A stretch of DNA of 64,000 nt from JAAFIP01 sp963775085 (GTDB taxonomy: Bacteria > Pseudomonadota > Gammaproteobacteria > Burkholderiales > Burkholderiaceae_C). The stretch is taken from the NCBI GenBank assembly GCA_963775085.1, contig CAVZHO010000012.1, positions 1 to 64,000 on the forward strand, written 5' to 3'. The translations under genes and the position numbers were made by a program. Position 1 is the stretch's first letter, and every line of letters starts with the position of its first letter. The notes under the pieces are model-generated. The model saw only the letters and a list, made by a program, of their open reading frames with translations. It was not told where the DNA came from and did not search any database. Shown piece by piece: positions 1-9,254 of this stretch.

Positions 1-1
1 G

Positions 2-901
2 CCTGAACTTTACCCCCTCACCCTGCCCCACGGCATCACCCTGAGCTGCCGCGCTGCGGGGCAAAAAGGCCAGCCGGTGATGGTGTTTTTGCATGGTTTC
101 CCGGAAGGGGCGTTTGTGTGGGATGGTTTGCTGGAGCACTTTGCAAAGTTGGGCTACCGCTGCATTGCCCCCAATCTGCGGGGTTTTGAAAAGTCTTCTG
201 CACCTGCTGATGTAGCGCAGTACCGGCCAAAACATCTGGTGCAAGACATTGCCGCGCTGATCGCCATCGAGTCACCCGGCCAGCCGCTGGCCTGCCTGGC
301 GGCGCACGACTGGGGCGGGGCGGTGGCCTGGAACCTGGCCAACCAGATGCCGCAGCTGATGCAGCGGCTGTGCATCATCAACTCGCCGCATCCGGGCACG
401 TTTTTGCGCGAGTTGCGCGATTCGCCAGTGCAGCAGGCGGCCAGCGCGTACATGAACTTTTTGATCCGGCCGGATGCCGAGGCGCTGCTGGCGCAGGACG
501 ACTACCGCCGCCTGTGGGAGTTTTTTACTAAGATGTTTGCGGACGGTGGCCCGCAGACCTGGCTGACGGACGCGGTCAAAGACCAGTACCGCGCGGTGTG
601 GAACCACGGCCTGACAGGGGGCTGCAACTACTACCGCGCCTCGCCCATTCGCCCGCCTACGGCCAGCGACCCGGGCGCAGCGGCCATCACGCTGCCGCGT
701 GAGATGCTGACAGTGACTGTGCCAACACAGGTGATTTGGGGCATGCAAGACGTTGCGCTACCGCCCGCTTTGCTGGATGGTTTGGACGACTATGTGGCAC
801 AGTTGCAAGTGCATCGGGTGGCAGATGCAACCCACTGGATCATCCATGAGCAGCCGGCGATGGTAGCCCAGGTGCTGGAGCAGTTTTTACTGCGGAAATA
901 G
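2..901 (+). CDS. alpha/beta hydrolase, epoxide-hydrolase-like (5' end outside window)
   Basis: The reading frame is open from base 2, and the residues before the first internal Met (position 77) already read like the beta-strand start of an alpha/beta hydrolase, so the true start lies upstream of the window. The oxyanion/HG motif HGFPEG, the nucleophile elbow HDWGG (Asp nucleophile) and a C-terminal histidine in THWIIHEQP form the expected Asp-His arrangement of the epoxide hydrolase/haloalkane dehalogenase branch. An Asp rather than Ser nucleophile argues against a simple esterase. The substrate cannot be read from the sequence. The stop codon lies within a copy of the dispersed repeat. Confidence 0.85.
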   Translation, partial: PELYPLTLPHGITLSCRAAGQKGQPVMVFLHGFPEGAFVWDGLLEHFAKLGYRCIAPNLRGFEKSSAPADVAQYRPKHLVQDIAALIAIESPGQPLACLAAHDWGGAVAWNLANQMPQLMQRLCIINSPHPGTFLRELRDSPVQQAASAYMNFLIRPDAEALLAQDDYRRLWEFFTKMFADGGPQTWLTDAVKDQYRAVWNHGLTGGCNYYRASPIRPPTASDPGAAAITLPREMLTVTVPTQVIWGMQDVALPPALLDGLDDYVAQLQVHRVADATHWIIHEQPAMVAQVLEQFLLRK

Positions 902-940
902 CCCGTAGTCCATGCCCCCTGGACGTAAGCAGCTATTAAA
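898..940 (-). repeat. dispersed REP-like repeat, copy 1
   Basis: On the minus strand this matches the window-wide repeat: core TAGCTGCTTACGTCC, a short variable loop, then GGACTA. It overlaps the stop of the upstream hydrolase gene and fills the gap to the convergent acyltransferase gene. Ten copies are seen in the window. Confidence 0.75.
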
Positions 941-961
941 TATATAGCACATTGCAATCAC

Positions 962-1837
962 TCAGTACACACTCGGTTCGTTTGGTGGGCGGGTTTTAAA
1001 GCGTTTGTGCACCCAGTAGTACTGGTCGGGCATGCTGCGGATATAGCCTTCCAGCTCCTGGTTCATGCGCAGCGTGTCGGCGCGCATATCGGCCGTGGGA
1101 AAGTTCTGCCAGGCGGGCATGACCTGCACTTCGTAGCCGGTTTGGGTCAGGCGCGTGATGACCGGTACCACCTTGGCGCCGCCCAGCCGCGCAAAACGCG
1201 ACAGCGAGGGCACAGTGGCCGCCGTCACACCAAAAAACGGCACGAATTCCGCGCCCTTGTCGCCAAAATCCATATCGGGCAGCAGGTACAGCGGCTGGCC
1301 CTGTTTCAGCGAATTGGCTATTTCGCGCACCCCGTCGCTGCGGTTGAACATGCGCATCACCCCAAAGCGCTGGCGGCCGCGCAGCATCCAGGCGTCTACC
1401 ACTTGGTTGGACTGGTCGGTGTAGATGGAGGTGTACTGGCGCGGCAGGTTCAACATCAGCGCGATGCCGCCGGCGTCCATTCCCATAAAGTGCGGGGCGA
1501 AGATGACGATCGGGCTGCTGCCGTCAAACTCGTGGACTGCACCGGTTAACTTAAGCCGTTTTGCCACGGTCTCACGCCGTGCATGCCACAGCCAGCCTCT
1601 GTCGAGCCAGGCTTGGGCGAAATTAATGAATATTTTCGCCTCTAGTCCTTGTCGTGTGGACGTTTCAAGCTCTGGAAAGCATAGCAACAAATTGCTGCGC
1701 ACAATCCTGCGGCGCGGCGCCACCAGCAGGTACAGCGCCCAGCCAAACAACCAACCCAGCGTGCGCGTCCAGCGCAGCGGCAGCCAGGCCAGCGCCCGCA
1801 TGAAGGCAATGCCCAGGTGCGATAACAGCGCGCCCAC
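962..1837 (-). CDS. LpxL/HtrB-family lysophospholipid or lipid A acyltransferase (second of pair)
   Basis: A 291-residue inner-membrane acyltransferase of the LpxL/LpxM family. The N-terminus is hydrophobic, and the catalytic HX4D motif appears as APHFMGMD near residue 125. The family transfers acyl chains to lipid A precursors or lysophospholipids. I choose the GTG at 1837 as the start because it overlaps the stop of the upstream gene (TAGTG), the usual sign of translational coupling; the longer open frame is low-complexity sequence overlapping that gene. Which acylation step it performs cannot be decided from the sequence. Confidence 0.85.
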   Translation of the reverse strand: MGALLSHLGIAFMRALAWLPLRWTRTLGWLFGWALYLLVAPRRRIVRSNLLLCFPELETSTRQGLEAKIFINFAQAWLDRGWLWHARRETVAKRLKLTGAVHEFDGSSPIVIFAPHFMGMDAGGIALMLNLPRQYTSIYTDQSNQVVDAWMLRGRQRFGVMRMFNRSDGVREIANSLKQGQPLYLLPDMDFGDKGAEFVPFFGVTAATVPSLSRFARLGGAKVVPVITRLTQTGYEVQVMPAWQNFPTADMRADTLRMNQELEGYIRSMPDQYYWVHKRFKTRPPNEPSVY

Positions 1838-2700
1838 TAAGCGGCTTCTTTCTGCACCACAGCACTGCCATGCGAGGCACCGGCAGGCTGCTTGTAGCGG
1901 GCATAACCCCACAGGTATTGCGCTGGGCATTGGCGGATCAGGCCTTCCATCGCAGCGTTGATCTGCGCTACGGCTTGGCCCAAGTCAGCCGACAAGGGCG
2001 CAGACAAGGCTGAGAAATGCAGGCGGTAACCGCGCCCCGACACCAGGCGCTCGCCCCAGGTCAGCAGCACCGTCGCGCCGGTTTGCTGTGCCAGCCGGGC
2101 CGACAGGGTCATGGTGTAGGCATCGCGCCCAAAGAAGGGTGACCAGATGCCAAGGCCCTCGGGCGGCACCTGGTCGGGCAGCAGGCCCACCGCGCGGCCG
2201 GCCTTGAGGGCTTTGATCATGTGTTTCACGCCCGCCAGCGTGGTGGGCACCGCGACCAGGCCGGGGCGGTTGCGGGAGGACTCCACCAGCTGCGCCATCC
2301 AGGCCTTGCGCGCCGGGCGGTACAGCACCGTCAGGTCGCCATACTGGGCAGCGTAGCGCTGCGCCAGGCCCTGCGCCGTCACCTCAAAGCAGCCCAAATG
2401 CGGGGTGAGGAACAAGATGCCCTTACCGGCGGCGTAGTGCGCGTCTACCAGCGCGCTGCCGGCCCATTCAAAGTGTGGCGTGGTGCCCATCCACAAGCGC
2501 GGCAACTCACACACCATGCGTCCCGCGTGGGCCACGGCCGGGCGCACCGCAGGCCAGGTAAAGCCCGCCTGGTGCACATTGGCCAGAAAGCGTGCACGGT
2601 ATACCCCCGATAACATAAATGCCAACCAGCCTGTCAGCGCACCGAAAGCATGTAACAGCCACAGCGGCAGCATCGACAGACAACGAAACAGGGTGATCAT
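1837..2700 (-). CDS. LpxL/HtrB-family lysophospholipid or lipid A acyltransferase (first of pair)
   Basis: This is the first gene of a two-gene minus-strand unit, divergent from metK. It has a hydrophobic N-terminus (MITLFRCLSMLPLWLLHAFG), then the catalytic HX4E motif (TPHLGCFE) and the family's later DQVPP motif in the central domain, as in lipid A late acyltransferases. ATG 2700 gives an N-terminus like the family; ATG 2724, eight codons upstream, is possible, and neither has a strong ribosome binding site. It overlaps the second acyltransferase gene by one base. Tandem acyltransferases beside metK are, from memory, common in Burkholderiales. Confidence 0.85.
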   Translation of the reverse strand: MITLFRCLSMLPLWLLHAFGALTGWLAFMLSGVYRARFLANVHQAGFTWPAVRPAVAHAGRMVCELPRLWMGTTPHFEWAGSALVDAHYAAGKGILFLTPHLGCFEVTAQGLAQRYAAQYGDLTVLYRPARKAWMAQLVESSRNRPGLVAVPTTLAGVKHMIKALKAGRAVGLLPDQVPPEGLGIWSPFFGRDAYTMTLSARLAQQTGATVLLTWGERLVSGRGYRLHFSALSAPLSADLGQAVAQINAAMEGLIRQCPAQYLWGYARYKQPAGASHGSAVVQKEAA

Positions 2701-2837
2701 GAAAAGGTAGTAAAATACATTCATCGCCGAGTTATAGGAACTACTTGCGGGGCGATGTAAAACAATTCTGCTAAAGCGTTCGCCAACAACTCCCGTTGAG
2801 CGGCAACGCACTTTATCAACCTCAGGAGTTTATCTAA

Positions 2838-4022
2838 ATGGCGAACGATTTTTTATTTACCTCAGAATCCGTCTCAGAAGGCCACCCCGACAAGGTCGCC
2901 GATCAGATCTCGGATGCCATCCTTGATGCGATCTTTGCACAAGACCCCCGCAGCCGTGTAGCCGCCGAGACGCTGACCAACACCGGCCTCGTGGTGCTGG
3001 CCGGTGAGATCACCACCAACGCGCACGTCGACTACATCCAGGTGGCCCGCGACACCATCAAGCGCATTGGCTATGACAACACCGACTACGGCATTGACTA
3101 CAAGGGCTGCGCGGTCATGGTCTGCTACGACAAGCAGAGCAATGACATCGCCCAGGGCGTGGACCACGCGTCGGACGACCACCTCAACATCGGCGCCGGT
3201 GACCAGGGCCTGATGTTTGGCTATGCCTGTAACGAAACGCCCGAGCTGATGCCCGCGCCGATCCACTTTGCCCACCGCCTGGTCGAGCGCCAGGCCATGC
3301 TGCGCAAGAGCGGCAAGCTGCCCTTCCTGCGCCCGGATGCCAAGAGCCAGGTCACCATGCGTTATGTCAACGGCAAGCCGCACAGCATCGACACCGTGGT
3401 GCTGTCTACCCAGCATGACCCGAGCCAGTCTGAGTCAGCCACCAAAATGAAGGCCTCGTTCAATGAAGCCATCATTGAAGAACTGATCAAGCCGGTGCTG
3501 CCCAAAGAGTGGCTCAAGGAAACCAAGTACCTGATCAACCCCACCGGCCGTTTCGTCATTGGCGGCCCGCAGGGCGACTGTGGCCTGACCGGCCGCAAGA
3601 TCATTGTCGACACCTACGGCGGCGCCTGCCCGCACGGCGGCGGCGCCTTCAGCGGCAAGGACCCCTCCAAGGTCGACCGCTCGGCTGCCTACGCAGCGCG
3701 TTACGTGGCCAAAAACGTGGTGGCCGCAGGCCTGGCCACGCAGTGCCAGATCCAGGTGGCCTACGCCATTGGCGTGGCCCGCCCGATGAACGTCACGGTG
3801 TACACCGAAGGCACCGGCGTGATCAGCGACGAGAAAATTGCCGCACTGGTGAACGAGTACTTTGACCTGCGCCCAAAAGGCATCATCCAGATGCTCGACC
3901 TGATGCGCCCGATCTACCAAAAGACCGCTGCCTACGGCCACTTTGGCCGCGAAGAGCCCGAGTTCACCTGGGAGCGTACCGACAAGGCCGCTGCCCTGCG
4001 CGCTGCGGCGGGTTTGAAGTAA
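2838..4022 (+). CDS. metK: S-adenosylmethionine synthase
   Basis: This cytosolic enzyme makes S-adenosylmethionine from ATP and methionine. The 394-residue length is typical. The N-terminal ATP-binding motif GHPDKVADQ is at about residues 15-23, and the glycine-rich GGGAFSGKDPSKVDRS loop is at about residues 262-277. A ribosome binding site (caggag) lies about 10 bases before the ATG. The gene stands alone between divergent acyltransferase genes and its own terminator. The 113-bp leader shows no riboswitch that I can recognise. Identification is secure. Confidence 0.98.
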   Translation: MANDFLFTSESVSEGHPDKVADQISDAILDAIFAQDPRSRVAAETLTNTGLVVLAGEITTNAHVDYIQVARDTIKRIGYDNTDYGIDYKGCAVMVCYDKQSNDIAQGVDHASDDHLNIGAGDQGLMFGYACNETPELMPAPIHFAHRLVERQAMLRKSGKLPFLRPDAKSQVTMRYVNGKPHSIDTVVLSTQHDPSQSESATKMKASFNEAIIEELIKPVLPKEWLKETKYLINPTGRFVIGGPQGDCGLTGRKIIVDTYGGACPHGGGAFSGKDPSKVDRSAAYAARYVAKNVVAAGLATQCQIQVAYAIGVARPMNVTVYTEGTGVISDEKIAALVNEYFDLRPKGIIQMLDLMRPIYQKTAAYGHFGREEPEFTWERTDKAAALRAAAGLK

Positions 4023-4060
4023 TCCCTTGCATGTTGTGCCCTCAGCAGGGCTAGCAATAA

Positions 4061-4086
4061 AAAACCGCCTTCGGGCGGTTTTTTTG
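4061..4086 (+). terminator. rho-independent terminator after metK
   Basis: A short GC stem CCGCC/GGCGG closes a TTCG tetraloop. It is preceded by A4 and followed by a T-run of seven, about 40 bases past the metK stop. Confidence 0.9.
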
Positions 4087-4197
4087 TGTCTTCAAGGTGT
4101 CTGTCGTAGTGGTTTCTACAGGCTCGCGGGCCAGGGTTTTGGGGCTACCATGCAAAAACTTGTACCCCACATTTAATTCTGTAAAGCGGTTTTTGCC

Positions 4198-5073
4198 ATG
4201 GACTTCGTCACCACCCAAAACATCACCGACCAGGTGCTGGCCGTCATGGCCAAAACGCCCGACCCGCGCCTGCGCGAAATTACCACGGGCCTGGTCAAGC
4301 ACCTGCACGCATTTATCCGCGAGGTCAAGCCCACCGATGCCGAGTTTGAGACAGCCTGCCACTTTATTGTCGGCCTGGGCAAAGCCACCAGCGAGGTGAA
4401 AAACGAGGTGATTTTGGCCTCGGACATCTTGGGCGCCTCAACCCTCATCACGCTGCAAAACAACACCCAAAAACATGGCGAGACCGATGCCGCCTTGCTC
4501 GGCCCCTTCTGGCGCGCCAATGCACCCGAGTTTCCCTTGGGTGCGAACATTGCACGCGGTGCCGAGGCAAAGTTACCAGGCCAGTCGCTCAGCGTGACCG
4601 GTACCGTGCGCAATAGCCGTGGCCAGGCCATGGCCGATGCGGTGGTAGACGTGTGGCAGGCCTCACCCCTGGGCATGTATGAAAACCAGGATAAAGAGCA
4701 ACCCGACATGAACCTGCGTGGGCGCTTTCACACCGACGCGCAGGGCAAGTTCCACTTCAAGTCGGTGCGCCCTGCCGGCTACCCGGTGCCCACCGACGGG
4801 CCCTGCGGCGACCTGCTGCGCGCGCAAATTCGCCACCCCTTCCGCCCCGCGCACCTGCACTACATGGTGTCCAAGCCGGGCTACAAAGTGCTGGTGACCC
4901 AGGTGTTTGCCGACGACGACGAGCGCCTGCACACCGACGTGACCTTCTCGGTGGTGGAGAGCCTGGTAGGCCGCTACCAACAGCACAAAGACGCCGGTGG
5001 CCACTACACCCTGGACTACGACCTGGTGCTGCAAGACGGCGAGATGAAGTTGCCCAGCCCGCCGATTCCTTGA
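4198..5073 (+). CDS. intradiol ring-cleavage dioxygenase, hydroxyquinol/catechol 1,2-dioxygenase type
   Basis: A 291-residue member of the non-heme Fe(III) intradiol dioxygenases. The N-terminal helical linker domain (about residues 1-100) ends in the LLGPFWR motif, and the beta-sandwich catalytic domain follows. Candidate iron ligands are Tyr in GMYENQD, Tyr in PAGYPVPTDGP, and two His in RPAHLHYM. The long form with its own linker domain and the GPFWRAN segment resembles hydroxyquinol 1,2-dioxygenases more than protocatechuate dioxygenases. The gene heads the catabolic block through 9.25 kb, so it probably opens an aromatic ring in that pathway. The exact substrate is inference. Confidence 0.88.
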   Translation: MDFVTTQNITDQVLAVMAKTPDPRLREITTGLVKHLHAFIREVKPTDAEFETACHFIVGLGKATSEVKNEVILASDILGASTLITLQNNTQKHGETDAALLGPFWRANAPEFPLGANIARGAEAKLPGQSLSVTGTVRNSRGQAMADAVVDVWQASPLGMYENQDKEQPDMNLRGRFHTDAQGKFHFKSVRPAGYPVPTDGPCGDLLRAQIRHPFRPAHLHYMVSKPGYKVLVTQVFADDDERLHTDVTFSVVESLVGRYQQHKDAGGHYTLDYDLVLQDGEMKLPSPPIP

Positions 5074-5080
5074 AGTTGCC

Positions 5081-5125
5081 CTTCCCTAAGGCCTCCTTCC
5101 CTAAGGCCTCCTCCCCTAAAGTTTC
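5081..5125 (+). repeat. three tandem 15-bp units
   Basis: Two perfect copies of cttccctaaggcctc are followed by a diverged third (ctcccctaaagtttc), between the dioxygenase stop and the SDR start. The function is unknown; replication slippage is the simplest origin. Confidence 0.85.
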
Positions 5126-5170
5126 CTTAAATTCCGCAGAAATTTTCTAGATAGATTTGAAAGAAAAACA

Positions 5171-5939
5171 ATGAGTTTTGAGACGCAAGACAGACTGGAC
5201 GGCAAAGTCGTCGTCATCACCGGCGGCAAGGGTGCCATTGGCATGGCCAGCGCTACACGACTGGCCGCCCGCGGCGCGCGCATTGTGTCACTGGATCGCA
5301 CGGGCAGCGATGCGGTGCAGGTGCAGCTCAATGCCTTGCCGGGGGCAGGCGACGGCACAGCACTTCACGGTCACCGCGTCCATCACCGACGGGGCCTCCC
5401 TGGTCGCCGCTGCCGCGCAGGTGAAAGAGCGCGCAGGCCGCTGCGACATCTTGATCAACAGCGCAGGCTTTACCAAGGCCGTGCCGCCGGGGGACCTGGA
5501 GGGTTTGAGTGACGCGCTGTTTGACGAGATCATGCAAGCCAACCTGCGCGGCGTGTTCTCCACCATCCGCGCCTTTGCGCCGATGCTCAAGGCCTCAGGC
5601 GACGGTTTGATTGTCAATGTCTCGTCCATCGCAGGTTTTACCGGCAACGGCAGCAACCTGGCCTATGTGGCCGCCAAGGCCGGATTGGACATGTTGACCA
5701 AATCTTTGGCCAAGGCGCTGGCACCCCAGGTGCGCGTGCTGGCCGTGTCCCCCGGCGTGGTCGATTCGAGCTTTGTACCCGGACGCGGCAGCGACTTCAA
5801 CAGCAGGGCTGCAGCCACCATTCCGCTGGGCCGCATCGGCGCGGTGGACGACATTGCGGCCGCCATCGAGGCCTGCGCCACCAGCCTGCGCTTTGCCACG
5901 GGCGCGCGCTTTGTCATCGACGGCGGAAGGAGCCTGTGA
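5171..5939 (+). pseudogene. short-chain dehydrogenase/reductase, one-base frameshift
   Basis: Two overlapping frames together encode a complete classical SDR of about 255 residues. The N-terminal part (frame of ATG 5171) has the Rossmann start VVVITGGKGAIGMA. After the G5 run at 5341-5345 the protein continues one base later, with the NSAG motif, the catalytic Ser in VNVSSIAG, YVAAK (YxxxK) and a C-terminal FVIDGG. Removing one G restores LNALPG-QATAQ. All active-site motifs are intact, so a homopolymer sequencing error is at least as likely as real decay. It lies between the dioxygenase and the BKACE gene and ends one base before the latter's ATG. Confidence 0.8.
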
Positions 5940-5940
5940 G

Positions 5941-6828
5941 ATGTTGTACGAGCAAAAAACCCTCATCACCTGCGCCGTCACCGGCAACCTCACCAAGCCA
6001 GAGCAAACGCCCTACCTGCCCGTCACGCCCGAGCAGATTGCCAACGAATGCCTGGCCGCGCACGAGGCGGGCGCAGCCGCGGTGCACATCCATGTGCGCG
6101 ACCCGAAGACTGGCAGGCCGTCGATGGAGGTCGACCTGTACCGCGATGTGGTCAGCCGCATCCGCGCCGCCACGCAAGACCTGGTCATTAACTTGACCAC
6201 CGGCCCCGGCGGCCGCTATGTGCCCAGCGAAGATGATCCGAAAATATTTGCCCCCGGCACCACGCTGGTAGCGCCGGAGAAGCGGGTAGAACACATCGCG
6301 TTGATCAAACCCGATGTCTGCTCGCTCGACCTGAACACCATGAACAGCGGCCCCGATGTGGTGATCAACACCCCACGCAATGTGCGCCGCATGGCCGCCG
6401 TCATGCGCGCAGCGGGCGTGAAGCCCGAGCTGGAAATTTTTGACTCGGGCGACCTGCATTTAGCCCGCGATTTGATTGCCGATGGCACGCTGGACGGCCC
6501 GGGCATGTGGACCTTTGTGCTCGGCGTGAAATACGGCTTTGCCGCCACGCCCGAGACCCTGCTGTATGCGCGCAACCTGCTGCCTGCGGGAGCATTCTGG
6601 TCGGCCTTTGGCATTGGCCGCGCCGAGTTTCCCATCGTCGCGCAAAGCTGGCTGTATGGCGGCCATGTGCGCGTGGGCATGGAGGACAACATCTACCTGG
6701 AAAAAGGCGTGCTGGCCAAGAGCAATGCCGAACTGGTGGCCAAGGCCGCCGATATGGTGCGCCAGATGGGCGGCAGCATTGCCAGCGCGACCGATGCGCG
6801 TGCCATGCTGAATTTACCGAAGAAATAA
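5941..6828 (+). CDS. BKACE-family beta-keto acid cleavage enzyme (DUF849)
   Basis: A 295-residue protein of the family that condenses a beta-keto acid with acetyl-CoA and splits it to a CoA ester and acetoacetate, as 3-keto-5-aminohexanoate cleavage enzyme does. The Zn-binding His pair is in VHIHVRDP near residue 50. LTTGPGGRY, SLDLNTMN and a late Glu (RVGMEDNIY) follow the family order. I take ATG 5941, one base after the SDR stop, over longer in-frame starts that run into the SDR gene. Its place downstream of a ring-cleavage dioxygenase and an SDR suggests it handles a keto-acid product of that pathway. The substrate is not predictable. Confidence 0.88.
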   Translation: MLYEQKTLITCAVTGNLTKPEQTPYLPVTPEQIANECLAAHEAGAAAVHIHVRDPKTGRPSMEVDLYRDVVSRIRAATQDLVINLTTGPGGRYVPSEDDPKIFAPGTTLVAPEKRVEHIALIKPDVCSLDLNTMNSGPDVVINTPRNVRRMAAVMRAAGVKPELEIFDSGDLHLARDLIADGTLDGPGMWTFVLGVKYGFAATPETLLYARNLLPAGAFWSAFGIGRAEFPIVAQSWLYGGHVRVGMEDNIYLEKGVLAKSNAELVAKAADMVRQMGGSIASATDARAMLNLPKK

Positions 6829-6831
6829 ACC

Positions 6832-7822
6832 ATGGCAACACTCTCTACTGCACTGCGCGTGCAGACCAAAGCTGCGGGCATCGACACATTGGTGCTCACG
6901 CATGTCGCTCAAGCCACAACCTAGGTGCACCGCCGACCAAGTCGTCGTAGAAGTACGCGCTGCCGCCATCAACCCCAGCGATGTCAAAGCCACGCTGGGC
7001 ATCATGCCGCATGCCGTGTTTCCGCGCACCCCGGGGCGCGACTTTGCGGGTGTAGTTGTGGCAGGAGCGGCTGAGCACATCGGCAAAGAAGTCTGGGGCT
7101 CCGGTGGCGACGTGGGCATTACCCAGGGCGGCAGCCACGCGCGCTACCTGGTGCTGCCCGCCGCTGCCGTGCAAGCGCGCCCGCAGGCCATCAGCATGGA
7201 CGAGGCAGGAGCCGTGGGCGTGCCCTTCGTCACCGCCTGCGAAGGTTTTCGCCGCGCAGGCCACGTGCAGCGCGGCCAGACGGTCGTGGTGTTCGGTGCC
7301 AACGGCAAGGTCGGCCAAGCCGCAGTGCAAATCGCCGCGCGTGCAGGTGCCAAAGTGATCGCCGTGCAGCGCCAAGACGCTTTGCAAGGCCATGCCTGTG
7401 CGCATGTTGACGTGATCAACGCCCAGCACACCGAGCCTGCCGCACGCATCATGGAGCTGACGAATGGTCGCGGCGCGGACATCGTATTCAACACCGTCGA
7501 CAGCATCTACTGGGATGCCGCCCACGCGGTCATGGCCCATGGTGCGACGCAAATCTTCATCATTGCCACCAAGGGCAAAACGGTAGCCTTTGATGTGTTC
7601 AAGTTTTACCGGGGCATGCACAATTTTGTCGGCATCGACACCCTGGCCCTGGACTGCGTGCGCTCCAGCGAGCTGCTGGGCGAGCTGCGTGCAGGCTTTG
7701 AAGATGGCAGCTTGAAACCCTTCCCTGTGTTGGCGGCTGATGTGTTGCCCTTGGCAGATGCCTTGGCGGGCTACCAGCGCGTGCTAGCGGGTGCAGCAGG
7801 GCGCATCGTCTTACACCCCTAA
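6832..7822 (+). pseudogene. zinc-type alcohol dehydrogenase/quinone-oxidoreductase-like MDR protein, one-base frameshift
   Basis: An MDR-superfamily protein of about 330 residues. From ATG 6832 the first frame encodes a typical N-terminal strand (ALRVQTKAAGIDTLVLTHVAQ) but stops at 6922. The body continues one base later (VEVRAAAINPSDVKA) and keeps the GxxGxxG NADPH motif VFGANGKVGQAAVQIA. Deleting one base near 6913-6915 joins them smoothly. A start at ATG 6902 would lose about 25 conserved residues. No catalytic zinc Cys/His set is visible, which fits the zinc-independent quinone-reductase branch. The gene starts four bases after the BKACE gene and precedes the cupin gene closely, so it is part of the catabolic operon. 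Confidence 0.75.
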
Positions 7823-7834
7823 ACGGAGACATCA

Positions 7835-8212
7835 ATGAACATCACCCGCTTCGACCAAGCCCCGCAATACAAAGCGCCCAACCATTTCGACATGCACATG
7901 CTGCGCCTGCAAGGCCATGAGGCTGGGCCGTCCAGCACGCTGTGGTTGGGTGTTTCGCAGTTGCTCCCCGGGGGGCATACCACCCTGGACGGCTCGCCGG
8001 TGGAGAAGCACTATGTGGTGCTGGAAGGCGAACTCACCTTGGTCAGCGAGCTGAACGGTGTGCAAACCGAAGCCGTGCTGCAGCGCCACGACTCGGCCTG
8101 TTTTGCCCCCGGCGAAAAACGCCAGTTGGTGAACCGCAGTAACCGCGCCGCCATGGTGCTTTTGGCCATGCCTTATCCGCCCACGCCGGCTGTAACCAGC
8201 ATGGCCCGCTAG
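7835..8212 (+). CDS. cupin-domain protein
   Basis: A 125-residue single-domain cupin. The conserved first motif is visible as GGHTTLDG...EKHYVVLEGELTL and the second as FAPGEKRQLVNRS. The start has a clear ribosome binding site (cggaga). It lies 12 bases behind the MDR gene and upstream of the TctC receptor, so it is probably cotranscribed. Small cupins in such operons are often metal-dependent isomerases or dioxygenases, or simple binding proteins; the sequence does not decide. Confidence 0.8.
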   Translation: MNITRFDQAPQYKAPNHFDMHMLRLQGHEAGPSSTLWLGVSQLLPGGHTTLDGSPVEKHYVVLEGELTLVSELNGVQTEAVLQRHDSACFAPGEKRQLVNRSNRAAMVLLAMPYPPTPAVTSMAR

Positions 8213-8273
8213 CACGAGCGGCCTACCATTTCCGTCCATCAACTCAGTTCTCAACGCGTTACAGGAGATTTTT

Positions 8274-9254
8274 ATGACCTTCCATTTTTTCAATCGACGC
8301 ACGCTGGTGGCAGCAGCCGCCCTCACCACCCTGGGCCTGTCCGCGCAGGCCCAAAGCGACTGGCCCAAACAGACCGTCAAGCTGGTGGTGCCCTTCACCG
8401 CTGGCAGTGGCACCGACATCATCGCCCGCGCGGTGGCCGAAAAGCTCGGCCCAGCGCTGGGGCAAACGGTCGTCATTGAAAACAAACCCGGTGCGGGTGG
8501 CACCATCGCCGCCAACCAGGTGGCCAAGGCTGCTCCCGATGGCTATACCCTGCTGGTGCATTCCTCCGGCCATGTGGTCAACCCCGCGCTGTACCCCAAC
8601 TTGCCCTACGACACCCTGAAAGACCTCAGCGGCGTGACCGCACTGGCCAGCCTGCCCAACATCCTGGTGGTCTCGCCCACCAAGGGCTACAAGGATGTAA
8701 AAGACCTGATGGCCAAGGTCAAGGCCAAGCCCGACGGCTTTAACTACGCCTCGGCGGGCAACGGCTCGGCCACCCATATCAATGCCGAAAAATTCCGTGT
8801 GGCGGCAGGCATCACGCCCACCCACATCCCCTTTCGCGGCACGCCCGAGGCGCTGACCGAGACCATCAGCGGGCGGATCGACTGGTTTTTTGCCCCTATC
8901 GTCTCTGCGTTGCCGCTGGTGAAGGATGGCAAGCTGCAGGCTCTGGCGGTAGGCACCCCGAAGCGCTCCAACGATCTTCCCAACGTGCCCACGACGGCAG
9001 AGGCGGGTGTACCCGGCTCGGAGTACACCTTCTGGGTTGGCATGCTGGCCCCCTCAGGCACACCACGCGCAGTGGTCGACCGGCTCAATGCAGAAGTGGT
9101 GAAGATTTTGAACGACAAGGAATTCAAAACCAAGCTGGACAACATCGGTGCTGACCCGATGCCGATGACCCCTGCCGCGTTTGACACCTTTATCCGCAGC
9201 GAGACGGATGCGGTGGCCAAACTGGTGCAGGCCGCTGGCATCAAGGCGAACTAA
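8274..9254 (+). CDS. Bug/TctC-family periplasmic solute-binding receptor
   Basis: A 326-residue secreted protein with an N-terminal signal peptide (RRTLVAAAALTTLGLSAQA, likely cleavage before QSDWP). The mature start WPKQTVKLVVPFTAGSGTD is the hallmark of the tripartite tricarboxylate transporter receptor family expanded in Burkholderiales. These receptors bind small carboxylates for TctAB-type permeases, none of which is encoded nearby. As the last gene of the catabolic block it probably binds a pathway substrate or intermediate. A strong aggag ribosome binding site precedes it. Its 3' end overlaps the convergent gene by 14 bases. Confidence 0.92.
   Translation: MTFHFFNRRTLVAAAALTTLGLSAQAQSDWPKQTVKLVVPFTAGSGTDIIARAVAEKLGPALGQTVVIENKPGAGGTIAANQVAKAAPDGYTLLVHSSGHVVNPALYPNLPYDTLKDLSGVTALASLPNILVVSPTKGYKDVKDLMAKVKAKPDGFNYASAGNGSATHINAEKFRVAAGITPTHIPFRGTPEALTETISGRIDWFFAPIVSALPLVKDGKLQALAVGTPKRSNDLPNVPTTAEAGVPGSEYTFWVGMLAPSGTPRAVVDRLNAEVVKILNDKEFKTKLDNIGADPMPMTPAAFDTFIRSETDAVAKLVQAAGIKAN

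Noticed and set aside
2701..2837. Possible SAM or SAH riboswitch before metK
   Set aside because: I could not match any known riboswitch core or a terminator-antiterminator pair in the leader.
5081..5125. Tandem 15-bp repeats as a CRISPR array
   Set aside because: The units abut with no spacers and only three copies exist; it is a simple tandem repeat.
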